A stretch of DNA of 64,000 bases from Liopterus haemorrhoidalis (GCA_963971575.1 OZ020616.1:59378907-59442906), one strand, 5' to 3'; shown: positions 1-11,505, numbered from the stretch's first letter. The notes: generated from the sequence alone by a model not told the origin. A program made the numbers and translations.

Positions 1-170
1 GAGAAAGAATTTGCAAATCCAAATACCAAGAGAATTTTTAAATATTTAGTAATCGAAATTAGAAATACAATATTTCAAATATCAGAAAGTAATTGAAATA
101 CATTTTCAAATACTTTTATTTTAAATATTCCCAGCTCTGATTATAGTGCCTAAGAAAATGACACTTATAG

Positions 171-336
171 GTCATTCCAAACTTTTAAGCGAAACTAAAT
201 GGAATTTAAATTTTCTTAAGTTGTCACTAGTTAATTTTTTATATATTGAAGTTGGCTTTTCCTAAATAAAATGATCAGAAGCTTCAATTAATCGGTAAAA
301 GTTACTAGATTTGAAAATCTAGTTCCGCCTAAAGAA
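171..336. repeat. Decayed copy of the palindromic TA-MITE (family K)
   Basis: The left end resembles the terminal repeat of the MITE copies at 17254, 18277, 19258 and 28542 (ttccaaac then aag then gaactaaatgg). The right end ends with the shared inner palindrome tctagttccgcctaa. The middle is deleted, so this copy is about 165 bp against about 400 bp for the others. It has no coding content. Confidence 0.5.
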
Positions 337-527
337 TTGCCTATATAAATCTAATTAATCAGAGTTATGTGGCAGGATATTTAATCCGACAGAAAAATAG
401 TTTGCATATTCATCAGAAATCCAATATAGAATATTATGTTTTCTCTAAAAATTTTCCACATCCTTCATCCATATTAAATTTAAAATTTCCCATCCTGTCC
501 ACGCATTGAAATCTCTTATAACATTAC

Positions 528-749
528 CTCAAATCTGTTGTTGTTGTTGTTTCTCTGATTCCTGTTGTTGATTCTGTCTTCGCCCACAGTTATCACATGT
601 CCCTTCCTATTGCTGTGCGTCACAGTCACCCTGTTCTCAAACCAGTGCTCCTCAAACTTGTCCTGAGAGGGGCAGCTCTGTTCTTCTTGTTCAGGAACAA
701 TGTACAGTCTTATTCGATACATTTCGATAGTCTTACGCGCACATTTCAA
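528..749 (-). CDS. Putative internal coding exon, function unknown
   Basis: A 222-bp open stretch is bounded by an acceptor-like ttctag just upstream of 749 and a donor GAG|gtaatg at 528, giving a phase 0/0 exon of 74 codons. The codons look protein-like, with FEEHWFENRVTVTH in the middle and an Asn run encoded by AAC repeats near the end. I do not recognise the family. The adjoining exons are not identified, and repeats surround it. It could also be a chance ORF, since the CAA/AAC run lowers stop-codon density. Confidence 0.35.
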
Positions 750-1084
750 CTAGAATGTCATATGCCAGTTTTTAATTAACTATATTTACAAAAATTTCGA
801 TATAGATATTAATATTTTTTCGTGTGAAATTTTAACAATGCAGATATTAAACTACATACTGTTCGATGATATTTCATTGTTAATATATGTATCTTTTCGC
901 GTGCCCTAAATGAATAAGTTGGTTGGGAATCACTGATTTAAATAATATCCAGCCGGTGTAGGTAATTGACAGAGTTGTCTGAAGGTATTTGTTGAGAACT
1001 GTAATGCTCCAGATGTTATTAAGGGCGAAGCACTTAGTACTTATAAGTACTTTGGCAAATTTAGTTGGCTTTTGCATAAATAAA

Positions 1085-1550
1085 TCAAAACCAAAGTAAT
1101 GCGGATTGGTACCAATAACATCAACAGATTTTACATTAATGGCGAAGTCTTAGAAGATGTGGAAGAATTCTGCTACCTCGGTAGTGCAATAACGAAAGAT
1201 GGAGGAACTACAAGGGACGTAAACAAAATACTTAAAGCTCAAAAAGCATTTGGCTTGTTGAAATAAGTCTGGAAATCCAATAAGATCTCTCGTAACACTA
1301 AGCATATTTAAAACCAATGTAAAATCAGTTCTGATGGCTGCGAAACTTTGAAAGTCACTAACGAAATTACCCATAAACTCCAAGTTTTTACTAACAGATG
1401 TCTGCGCAGAATTTTTCGCATTACTTGGTCATATCATATTCCCAGTACTCATCTTTGGGAATCGACAGCACAAGAACCTATCCACTTGGAAATTCAGGCA
1501 AGAAAGTGGAACTGGATTGGGCATACCCTCCGGAAGCTCAAATGTTTTAT
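1085..1550 (+). pseudogene. LINE ORF2 C-terminal fragment (non-LTR retrotransposon), 5' part
   Basis: Conceptual translation gives the region downstream of a LINE reverse transcriptase: FCYLGSAITKDGGTTRDVN, then, after stops and frame changes, a stretch ending RKWNWIGHTLRKL. This arrangement is typical of non-LTR elements whose ORF2 ends with the GHTLRK and RGRPxxTWRR motifs. Stop codons after GLLK and at AAKL mark it as dead. The reading continues at 2291 after an intervening tandem-repeat block. No RT catalytic core (FADD) is present in this piece. Confidence 0.8.
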
Positions 1551-2290
1551 TTAAATACATTTTTATGATTCGATAAATGTTTGTAGAGTTATGGCGGGAA
1601 AACTCAAAAAATTAAAAATTTTAATAACTCCCTTATTGATTTAACAGCAAAATATGTAACACAAATATTGTCTTAAATTAAAAGACAAATCTTTTATTTA
1701 AATACATTTTTTTGATTCGATAAATGTTTGTAGAGTTATGGTGGGAAAACTCCAAAAAATAAAAATTTTAATAACTCCCTTATTATTGACTTAACAGCAA
1801 AATATGTAACACAAATATTGTCTTAAATTAAAAGACAAATCTTTTATTTAAATACATTTTTTTGATTCGATAAATGTTTGTAGAGTTATGGTGGGAAAAC
1901 TCCAAAAAATAAAAATTTTAATAACTCCCTTATTATTGACTTAACAGCAAAATATGTAACACAAATATTGTCTTAAATTAAAAGACAAAACTTTTATTTA
2001 ATTACATTTTTTTGATTCGATAAATGTTTGTAGAGTTTTGGCGGGAAAACTCCAAAAATTAAAATTTTTAATAAGTCCCTTATTTTTGACTTAACAGCAA
2101 AATATGTAAAGTAAATATTGTTTAAAATAAAAAGACAAATCTTTTATCTCAATATATTTTTTTGATTCGATAGATGTTTATAGAGTTATGGCGGGAAAAC
2201 TCCAAAAATTTAAAATTTTAATAACTCCCTTATTATTGACTTAACAGCAAAATATGTAAAGCAAATATTGTTTAAAATAAAAAGACAAAC
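1541..2290. repeat. Five-unit 150-bp tandem array interrupting the LINE
   Basis: Units begin with cttttattta at about 1541, 1691, 1841, 1991 and 2141, a strict 150-bp period. Units 2 and 3 are nearly identical and units 4-5 are more diverged. Each unit contains gattcgataaatgtttgtag and ends aaaagacaaa. The array begins just after the LINE GHTLRK segment and stops exactly where LINE coding resumes (acgacatctccagaatgg). It therefore looks like an insertion into the LINE. A degenerate single unit lies at about 33,090-33,180. Confidence 0.9.
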
Positions 2291-2488
2291 GACATCTCCA
2301 GAATGGCATTAGAGTGGAACCGTCAGGGAAGCAGTCGCAGAGGTCGCCCTGTATCCACATGGAGGAGAACGATACACAAAGAACTTGATGTCCACGGAAC
2401 TACCTGGCGCCAGGTGAAGAGGCTTGCTCTTCACAGACCCCGATGGCGCGAGTTTGTCAAGGCCCTATGCTCCAGCGAGGAGATCTAG
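2291..2488 (+). pseudogene. LINE ORF2 C-terminus, 3' part
   Basis: The open frame contains MALEWNRQGSSRRGRPVSTW followed by RRTIHKELDVHGTTWRQVKR and ends WREFVKALCSSEEI, then a stop. This is the standard tail of a common arthropod LINE ORF2, and it is the direct continuation of the fragment ending at about 1550. The tail itself has no stop codons, but the upstream half is broken. The sequence following to about 2530 (aataaaattctcac) could be the LINE 3' end. Confidence 0.85.
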
Positions 2489-2529
2489 GACGCTATATAT
2501 ATACTTAGTACTTGAAATAAAATTCTCAC

Positions 2530-3262
2530 TTATCAACGGTACTTGTTGAGTTTGTGTGAAATGTTTTAATGCGAACTTTTCCCGTGTAGCGATTTATTGT
2601 CAAACACTTATTGAAATTATAAAATGTTATTACTTTCAAGTGAAGTATGCACTAATGCGCAGTGAAAGCGGCCAATCAAAAACATATCGCACTATTCATA
2701 TTTGCGATTGGCGCGACTCTATCAACGCCTCTTCAATTGACCGGAAAAACGATGGGAAAACTTAATATCACAACTTAATTATACACCGACAATGTATTTA
2801 AATTAATAACACTTACTTTCAAAATTAAGAACCGTTTATCAAAACTCCATAAACTTTAATAATTAGACAGAACTTTTAATTCTTTATTGGAGACCGTTTC
2901 CAATATTTAACCGGGAATGGTTATTTTTTGTGGATGTATTTATTTTATATAAAACAATTTACCAACCTTTTACAATAAATTTCTCTTGTAAAATAATATT
3001 TCCACCGGACCTCGAAAAAAAGAATAGATATTCTACCGGCCCGCGTATTTTTTTTTTCTTTTTTTTTTTTTATTTTTTTTTATTTTACTTTATTGGCCTT
3101 GGGTCTGACCACCACTTGGCCACCTATCGCCCAGTATTTCTTTTTTTTTATCTTTTGCCTGTCCGTGGTAAGATTTTGGTTGAGAAACACTGCATAAGAT
3201 ATACTTAATCAAAAAACTAAAAATCAGCAAATTTTGTATTGAAAATTATAAAAGATTTAAGT
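2530..3262. other. Gene-free AT-rich stretch
   Basis: No convincing exon. There is a T-rich run with short interruptions at about 3048-3095, and otherwise unique-looking AT-rich DNA. Confidence 0.5.
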
Positions 3263-3771
3263 TTAACCCTTTACCGCATAGTGTACCATATATGGCATAT
3301 TCCGATTTTTATTTTTTATTTTACTTTTAGAACTGAATCAGAATGTTACTTCATGAATGTTCATATATACCACATACACAGCAATGGATCTTGCAGTATC
3401 TCAAGTAATGGGCTGCAATAGATTTGAGGATATCAAGCTGAATTTGCACTTCAACGATAACTCTATAAATTTATTGAGAAAGGCCAACTAGAAGATACGA
3501 CCTTTTCTTTAAAAAATTCGAGAGCTACTGCTTTTAATCCCTAATGAAGAACACCTAGCAATTGACGAGCAAATAATACGGAATATTTTTCTTTTGTAAC
3601 ATAATGTAGAATCATAATGTTCCATGTATGACACAAACCCTATTTTCATAAAAATAATTATTAATATTTAAAATATATTTTTTTAATTAATTTATCTATC
3701 AATAAGAACCAATACCTAATGCCCATGAATTATTTCAATCAAAAATAAAAATGCATGCATTAAAGGGTTAA
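3263..3771 (+). mobile_element. Non-autonomous piggyBac-like element, copy 1
   Basis: The element is flanked by TTAA on both sides and has terminal repeats starting CCCTTTACCGCATAGTG and ending AAAGGG, the hallmark arrangement of piggyBac elements. The interior still carries fragments of a piggyBac transposase: NRFEDIK-like and LHFNDN-like peptides, then EEHLAIDEQII after a stop. It is an internally deleted, immobile-by-itself derivative of about 0.5 kb. A sister copy lies at 53,949-54,464. Confidence 0.85.
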
Positions 3772-5860
3772 CTTTCTTTAAGAAACTTTTTGATTGTTTT
3801 TCAGTGGCGTAGATTCCTTTTTATTGACTATTTTTCATTTTTTAGATTTTTACACTATTGAAATAGAAAGGATATTTTTTTCGAGGATATTTTTGCCAAA
3901 CAGGCTTGCAACAGGTTTTTTTTTTTGGTGGACGCAAACATTATTTTTAGCTAGGATTAAAAGCAAAAAAAAATCTAGGCGGTGTACGTTCAGTTACAAG
4001 AAAAATGTGTCTCTTAAAAGCGTGTTTTTGACTGAATCCGTGCCCCCCCCCAAGATCATAATTACAAAATTTCATGACATTCCTTCAGTTTGAACAATAT
4101 TTGCTCTTAGAATTATTCAGTTATAAAAGTTTTTTAAATTGGTTGTGCAATGAAAAAATTAATAATTAAAGTCGCGTATGTTACGTTGGTATTTATATAA
4201 AATATAGAGATAGCCATTCATTGATTTATAAGTTATTAAAGGTCTCTCGATTCCCAAGAATTTTAAGGTGCGTCCATCTTACGATAGCGAATAGTTGCTG
4301 GCACAATTTAACTAAATTTCAAAAAATCACAACTCAAAAACGGTAAGTGATAGGGATTTGCGGATTAAATTTTTGTATTTCTTATTGCTTATTTATCCTA
4401 TAAATAATTTAGGACCTTCATTTTTAGAACCCTTTATTTATTTTCAATTTGTAATTATAAAAAGAAAATATTTTTGAATATCTCAAAAAGTAAAGTCATC
4501 CAGTTAGAATTTTTGACATCTTGAGGTTCGAAATATTCTCAGAAGACGTTTTGATCCAAAACCAGAAAAAAAAATATTTTATTTTATTTTTTTAAATATT
4601 TTCAGAAATTAAAAAAATTGCTTTATGAAAAAATGCGAAGATTTAAAAATCTTAAAACAAGTAAAGATGGACTTACACCACTTTCATAATAAACGGCCCC
4701 ATTCATGATTAATTTTCAATGCATTTCACTTAAGTTTTTGGATTTAAATTAATTTCAATTTCAATTATTCTTTATGTAAATTTTTAATAATACTGTGCGA
4801 AATAATCTTAATAGTAAATTAAAGCACAGAAAGACAATAAGTCGCATTATTGTTAAATATAATTTCATCAAATATAATCAGTTACGCGAAAAGATACATT
4901 TCTTTCTACCCTCCGAAAACGTTTTATTTTGATAATTTTTTCGGTTGAATCATACGCGTATTTTAAACGTCATCGACTGAATATTTCCTGAAAAGAATAT
5001 TTCAGAACTGGAGGATTTGTGCAAATGAAACAAAATATTTTGAGTGACAATATCCAAGGTAGAGAAATAATATGTGTATCGATTGGATTTTCAATATTTT
5101 TAGCGAAATAAACCAGTATATGCAAATGTTCTTATACGGGTGTTAAGGCCGTTTCGTCCGGCGCTAGCCTTGTCACTTCACCAAGGACTTTATATTTATT
5201 ACTTCCGGAAAAGGGAAGATTTTTCAAAAATAAAGTTCCGATCGATGTTGAAAGATATAACCCTCTACATTGGGCTGCTCTAATTCAATTTAAACTAACT
5301 GGCTTATATTAATTGGATTTTTAAGTTGCGTTTCGCTTACGAAAAATAAACACTACACAAAGTAAGATCAAATGATGTTTGCTCTACAAAAAATAACAAA
5401 CATTGTTTTTACAGATGAGCTCTGCAAAAATATCCTATTAGATTTATTAAAAACAATAAAAATATAAACAAATATTTAACCATCCTAGTTTATAATTATT
5501 CCAATGACAGAAAAATTTAGTTTATGTAAATTGGGACAAAAAGGTACAAAGTGAGCTGCACTAGGGTGCAACAAAAACTAATACAAGATACCTGCCAAGA
5601 CTACTTAATAAGCAACACGTGTGAAATCCGTAAAAAACTAACATCCGTACAATTTTTTAAATATTTTTTCCACAATTTTGAGTCTAATTTATTTGTTTAA
5701 CACGTTGACTGCCAATTACGAGTTTTCTCGTAGTTAGCGTTCTTGCCCAGGACGCCAACTACGAAATTACTTGAAATAAGATTTTCGACTTCGGTCATAT
5801 ATCAAATACAAATGAATAAGTACATTGATTTAATAATATAACAGCATGATTCAACACCTG
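3772..5860. other. Gene-free AT-rich stretch
   Basis: No supported gene. At about 5699 the sequence TTAACACGTTGACTGCC resembles the end of another piggyBac-type element, but no partner end was found. A C run lies at about 4044. Otherwise it is unremarkable AT-rich sequence. Confidence 0.5.
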
Positions 5861-5955
5861 TCCATTTACAGATCAAGATGGAGTATTTGAGTGAGGCCAA
5901 GAATCAACTCGACTAACAATGCCCAAAGACGAAGAAGAAGAAGAAGATTAATAAT
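5861..5955 (+). repeat. Possible LINE 3' tail with a GAA microsatellite
   Basis: A short GC-richer segment (gaggccaagaatcaactcgac) runs into (GAA)n at about 5932-5946. Tails of this kind end some arthropod LINEs. No coding part is attached. Confidence 0.3.
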
Positions 5956-6869
5956 TTAAATAATGCAAAGAACGAACTAACATGATTATTGGCTCGTACT
6001 TTTGTAAACACAATCTTTCAGGGGGAAAATGTATTCTAATGTGTAGATGACCTGTCATTTGCCGATAAACACTTCAACGCTCGCACTATTATTCATTTTT
6101 TGCATTTCAAACATATCTTTAAACAATTGTTGTCAACTTTCTGACGTTATCTCAGTGAAAGGATTTCCAACTCCAATAAAAAAACAATATTTTTCAGTTT
6201 TTCCACGCATTCCTAGTTTTTCTTTAACTTTCCTATCAGTATTTTCTGTTGTCCACCACGTCGTGAGAACTGCATATACGTGATTTTTTTTTTTCGGGTA
6301 CACTTTCCACCTCATGAAATGCATTGTACGTGACAAAACTAAATCACCTACTCCAGATTTAAAAGATTTAGTGACAAAAACTTTCAAAAAATTAAACATT
6401 AAACTTAATTGATAAAATTAGAAATTTTGTCATTAACTAAGAAATCGAAAACGTAAACAAACCTCGCAAAAACTAGTTTTAGGAATTCGGATCCACTGTG
6501 CAAAATATTTAAGGGGTCACCTTGAGGGAAAAAGCCCCCCTGGCCCCCCTACCATAAACTGGGAATAATATAATAATATTAATAAAAACCTGGAATGTTC
6601 AGAAAGTTAATAACCTTGCAATAGTTAATTCGTTTTAACGGTTTTTAAGATTCTGAAAAATTTACTTAAAACATTAAGTTTAAGTCTACAGATTTGAACT
6701 TAATGTTTTAAAAAACTTCACAGGCTATTAGCGTACGAGAAAACGGTGGGCAACCTCCGGACCGCCAGATTTTTTCTAATTATCTATTTTTTCATACTTA
6801 TATTTAACGTTTCCATGGTCATGATAAATAATATCTCTGTTAGAAAATATTGAGCCAAGTTATTTCTAC

Positions 6870-6945
6870 TCTGCTGCTAGAATGTATTTTATACAAGTAC
6901 TTTGTGATGGCGGTCGGTCCTGTGATGGCCACAGCTGATTTTTTA
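6870..6945 (+). repeat. Right end of dispersed family Z
   Basis: Contains the diagnostic run from ctctgctgctagaatgtatt to tgatggcggtcggtcc. Related right ends are at about 7,405-7,495, 14,005-14,080, 19,045-19,130, 50,513-50,570 (minus) and 58,800-58,880. Near-complete copies show this end is an inverted match (ACCGACCGCCA) to the family left end. Confidence 0.75.
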
Positions 6946-7404
6946 AGTTTGTTACTCTTCATGAATTAATTATAAATAGAGTGCAACAGTGCAGGTTCCT
7001 CAAGTGAACAGTGTGTGACATTGTCATGCATCTAAGTATATGATTAAAAGCCCACTGTTTTGTATATGTTGGTAGATAGGACGTTTAACATATTTATAAT
7101 TTCAAATAGCCAAACCCACAGTATGATAAAATTTTCGATTGCAAATACACTGGCCTTATTGAATTGTTCAATGATTTTACATTGACAAAATCATGTACAT
7201 ACAGTCCCTACGTCACAATAAATTTGTAAAAAATTATAAGGACAAGACGGTCACGACCAAAAAAATAATAAACATATTTTTAAACCAGTCTTTCTCTTCT
7301 TAGACTGGCAATAGGTTGTCTCTCGGTCTTATATCTCTGTTCTATTGGTGCTTTTGTAGCGAGCCCGGTACGTTAAATTTTCAACATACCATTTAATAAA
7401 ATAT

Positions 7405-7495
7405 TAGGCCAAGTTATTTATACTCTGCTGCTAGAATGTATTTTATGCAAGTACTTTGTGATGGCGGTTGGCCAATGCGGTAATGTGGTGCCTAC
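7405..7495 (+). repeat. Right end of dispersed family Z
   Basis: Same terminal segment as at 6870, with the variant ggcggttggccaatgcgg. It lies only about 20 bp upstream of the hAT MITE at 7521. Confidence 0.7.
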
Positions 7496-7520
7496 AGCTG
7501 ATTTTTACTTGTCCTATCTT

Positions 7521-7751
7521 TAGGGTGACCATTCGTCCCGCATTTTGATATTTTCTCCCGCATTTGGATTTTGGAGGTGAGGACCTTTTTTTTTTCTCTC
7601 TTCACGGATTTGAGAGGTGAAGACCTTTTTTTTGCTCTTCACTTGGATTTTGGGAGATGAGGACCTTTTTTTTGCTCTTCACTTGGATTTGGGAGATGAC
7701 CTTTTTTTTTGCTCCGTCCCGCATTGCCTTCTTAAGAAAATGGTCACACTA
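7521..7751. mobile_element. hAT-type MITE containing a minisatellite
   Basis: A perfect 8-bp target duplication CCTATCTT (7513-7520 and 7752-7759) flanks inverted ends TAGGGTGACCATT and AATGGTCACACTA, which is the hAT pattern. The interior is built mainly of about four units of a 40-50-bp minisatellite (gaggacc, T-run, gctcttcacttggattttggga). The same minisatellite occurs at about 20,960 and 50,640 in different surroundings. Confidence 0.9.
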
Positions 7752-7759
7752 CCTATCTT

Positions 7760-8950
7760 AATATATAAGGGGCAAGTATTGTAATCGCGAAAATTTTCGA
7801 TGTCGAGATTTTGACTGATGACCACGTTTCATGGTCCAGGGAATCCAAAAAACATATTTTCGAAGTCCCGTCCGTATGTGTGTGTGTGTTTACACAATAA
7901 CTCAAAAACGATTTAACTTAGAGAGTTCGTTCTGGTTCTAAAAAATTCTCCTAATAATTGGGAAGAACCCTATTGTTTTTTATGAAAATCCGAAATCGGA
8001 AACGGAAGTTATTAATTTTTTTTTTTTTTAAATGCATAACTAGTCACCTAAGCCTTGGACAAAAGTTTGTATAATACATAATTTGATGTATTTTTGAATG
8101 TTTATCTAAACCTTTTTTTTATTTATTTTTTTTATTATTATTTTTGTTTTGTTATTATTACTATTTTATGGAAGGGCAAGACTAGCGAAGGTCTCCCTTC
8201 GCCACTGGTTTTAAATATTATAACATATAATTGATTAAAATCTGGCATATAACCCCGTGTCACCCCCTCGTTACCTATGATTAAGGAAGGGTTGTTCAGT
8301 ATCCGTTCACTGTCACTGTTCACAGCACTGCACGTGATGTTCGCGGAGATCTTCGAGCGGGTCTCGCGTGTTGTTGGTTTGGGGTCGCGCAGAGAACTGC
8401 CGACCGCCGCTGTAACGCACCCACCACGGTAACGCTTTCACTTAGACACCACGTGCACCCACCCCACACAACACACAACAACAACCTATCAAATATACAA
8501 ACAATAACAACTCAAACAAACACTTATAATAGATGCCACCAATTTATTGACACCTGCCAAAAACATCATTGATGCGTTTTCAACTGTTAAAAGTATGTAC
8601 CATACGTTCAAAAAGTAATTACATAACGGTTGGCTACGGAAAAATGAAATAATGTCTAATAATGCCTACTGCAGCTTTACCTCTCGTTCCAATATTTCAC
8701 CCCCAAATTATCCATCTTGCAAGAAGGTATTTGTCTACTTGTTCTATAAGTATGAAAGTTATCAAAATTAATGATTTTTAGGGTTTTGTAGGTATGACCA
8801 AAAACCCTTATACCGTCATTTTGTCGTCTGTCTATCTGTTCGGTAAAAATTGTAGCCAAACGTCTAGACCTAGAGAGTTGAAATTTGGCATGCTTATACA
8901 ACTCTTTGACCCGCACATAGCAAAAATACTAAAACATATAAAAAATGTTA
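7760..8950. other. Gene-free stretch with repeat-like segments
   Basis: Includes a segment with gtaatcgcgaaaattttcga and a (GT)n run, resembling common dispersed insect repeats. There is a GC- and CpG-richer island at about 8,330-8,460 and a second repeat-like segment at about 8,770-8,900 (ctgtctatctgttcgg). No supported exon. Confidence 0.4.
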
Positions 8951-9025
8951 AAATATAGCATAAGATGAGGAAGTAATGGGATTCGGACTGGTCAGAAATT
9001 AAAATTAAAACAATATTTTAACTTC

Positions 9026-9069
9026 GCTAACGTTTCGATTTAATATTAAATCTTCATCAGAGCTAGGTT
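9026..9069 (-). ncRNA. Hammerhead-ribozyme-like motif, minus-strand arm
   Basis: The reverse complement of the motif in the other arm: CTGATGA on the minus strand at 9060-9054, the same stem, and GAAAC at 9036-9032. The two cores point away from each other, one in each arm of the inverted repeat. Confidence 0.55.
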
Positions 9070-9212
9070 AAAAAGTCACAAAATAAAATAAATTGGTCTG
9101 ATAAATAAAATATAACGTCCACATAATTAGACATCAAGTTCAATGACTTCTCACATTATGTGGACGTTATATTTTATTTATCAGACCAATTTATTTTATT
9201 TTGTGACTTTCT

Positions 9213-9262
9213 AACCTAGCTCTGATGAAGATTTAATATTAAATCGAAACGTTAGCGAAGTT
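9213..9262 (+). ncRNA. Hammerhead-ribozyme-like motif, plus-strand arm
   Basis: Core box CTGATGA (9222-9228) is followed by a perfectly palindromic stem-loop (gatttaatattaaatc, 9230-9245), then GAAAC and GTTAGC. This matches the hammerhead order CUGANGA, stem II, GAAA. Helix I could form between the AGCT before the core and the AGC after GTT. Helix III would be very short (AC/GT, self-complementary), suggesting activity only as a dimer. Activity is inferred from the motif only. Confidence 0.55.
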
Positions 9263-9795
9263 AAAATAAAAATATTGTTTTAATTTTAATTTCTGACCAG
9301 TCCGAATCCCATTACTTCCTCATCTTATTATATTTTACGGACGTAACCATCTAATTCGAAAATATAGCATTGCATTTAATATTTTAACATTATATATGAT
9401 TAAATTATAATATCACGATAAAAAACATATCACATTAAAAATATAAACAAATATGTGCTCATCGTAAAAAAAATATATATATTTTTTTTAAATTCTGAGT
9501 AGGGTATCATATGAAAGCCCTTAATACGTGGATTAACGATGGATAACGCGGATTAAAATAAATTATTTTGATACAATTTTTGCAAAATAATGCAAACAAA
9601 ATTTTGTCCCACACCCTGTAGCTCAGGTGGTTTAAACTAAAAATCTGAAAAAATTCTAAGTAATGTACATTGGTGTGAATCGGAATAGTACAACAGGAAT
9701 TTTTGATCACATTATGTTTTCGGAAAATAACGCATTTTATGTTTTTTGGTTGACGATGTACAAAAGTTATAGTTATGTAACACACTATACTACAA

Positions 9796-10276
9796 AGCGT
9801 ATCCTGGTCTAATAGTTAGCTTTCTACGCAGCAAACTAGGGTTCGCTCCCAGGCAGAGGAAACAATTATATTATTATTATTTTTTCATTTTTATTTTGTC
9901 AAAATTCTAATTATAGTTTAGCAAATGTTGCATTTAATTTTTAAGAGCGTAAATTTAATAACCAGTTGGAATTGTTGGAATTATATTTTCATTCTGTCAT
10001 GTATACGAAACCATAGAAAAAAAAAAAATACTGCACATATTTAGAAACCTAAATAATGGTATTAATTATTCGAATTAAAATTAACAAAAAAATATTTTAA
10101 CATAAAATTTGTTTTTAAAGCTCTTAGATTAACAGACGATAAATTATTTTAAAAATATCGTTCATTTTGCCGTGATTACTACAAAGCAAAATTTGTCCTA
10201 CACACTCAGCATGCCACCTTCACTTATTATATACCTGCGAAATCCTGTAATGTGTGAAAATTCACACTTCACATCA
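9796..10276 (+). mobile_element. tRNA-derived SINE, full-length copy
   Basis: The head resembles a tRNA: an A-box-like tggtctaatagttag near 9805 and a B-box-like ggttcgctccc near 9840. The body is shared with copies at 46,152-46,636 (minus), 32,412-32,700 (minus, headless) and 53,722-53,948 (truncated). The element ends in the self-complementary tgtgtgaaaattcacacttc. A second partial end lies at about 10,310-10,365. It is non-coding. Confidence 0.75.
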
Positions 10277-10912
10277 ATTTTTAGTATGTACCCACAATTT
10301 GTCATCATTTATTAAATACCTTCAAACCCTGAAACCTGTGGAAATTCTCACTTCACATATTTTTCTATTTTTAAACAACTTAAGTTTATCTAAAGTATAA
10401 AGTCAAGTGGCCAATTATGGCTAGTAAATCACTTTCGAAAATTTCCTCGTCTCGTTACATGATGTAACAATATCCATTAATGCTTTTGTAAGATGTCAAA
10501 TACTTGAAACATTTCCTATACCACATACGCCAGCAAGATAAAATAAATTTCAAAACCAAAATATTCAAATTACAAAACTGTATCACTTTCTTCACCTCAA
10601 ATCAAAATTACATCTAATTAGAATGTGTCGCGTTTTCTTCATTTCCCAAGCCAATAATTTCGTGATCTTGGCATCATTACGGAATGTTGAAATGTGTGTT
10701 TTTTTTTCAGCTCGTATTGAGATGTAATTGAAGATGTGTCGTCACTCGGGAGTTAATACAGTTGAAAAGGTTAAATGGTGACTAAGGCAGGTCTTATTAA
10801 TTAAACAGATCACGTGATAATTTAGCAAATTTAATACAGAACAAAGGACGATCAGAAATTTAAACACATATGACACATTCAGTCCAATTCAATAGTGTAG
10901 GGCAGCGGTTCT

Positions 10913-11505
10913 TAAACTGGGGTCCGCGGACCCTTGGGTGTCCGTGTAGCCATTACCAGAGGTCCGCGAAACAATTTTGACATTAACTTTACATCCCCAA
11001 CTTTTCGCTTTTATTCAAATAACTCATTTAATAAGAATTCTACATGGTCAAGACTTTTTGTATTTGTTGCTATCTAATTATTAGTTATTGACATAACTAA
11101 AAAATAATTAGTAAAAATGTAATTATTTTATTCAACTGCAAATTATTTACAGAAAACATATTATAATAAGATCTGTTTTGACTAATATTTGACCAAGAAA
11201 TGTTTGTATGAGTTTAATTATAATTTGTAACTTTTAAGTCTTTTTACTACTATTTTTATTCATTTTATGTTTTTTATTCTATATGCTAATAAAAAATATT
11301 CATCTCTATAAATGCGCAAGACCATTTATTAAAATAACCAGCGATACATTTTTACCAATATTTATTATAACGTAGTGCCTATGAGATTATTGATCCAGAA
11401 ATTAAGTCTGAGGAACGACATAAAATACCTAGGGTTGGGATGGGGTCCACAAAAAAAAATTGTTCAAGAGGGGGTCCTCGGACTACGTAAGTTTAAGAAC
11501 CCCTG
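10913..11505. mobile_element. hAT-like non-autonomous element
   Basis: Left end CAGCGGTTCTTAAACTGGGG and right end gtttaagaacccctg are inverted matches. The interior is non-coding AT-rich DNA. No clear 8-bp duplication remains. A stretch of its interior (about 11,090-11,190) is repeated at about 11,630-11,735, and its left 150 bp recurs inverted at 47,721-47,870. Confidence 0.65.

Larger units (their letters stand above)
8951..9337. mobile_element. Head-to-head Penelope-like terminal sequences (long inverted repeat)
   Basis: Two arms of about 175 bp (8951-9126 and 9155-9337) are near-perfect reverse complements around a 28-bp spacer. Each arm carries the CTGATGA / palindromic stem / GAAAC block known from the terminal repeats (pLTRs) of Penelope-like retroelements. 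There is no reverse transcriptase or GIY-YIG ORF nearby, so only the terminal parts remain. Confidence 0.7.

Noticed and set aside
6133..6399. Overlapping 78- and 88-codon ORFs on both strands
   Set aside because: AT-rich, low-complexity translation, no splice context and no recognisable motif; treated as chance.
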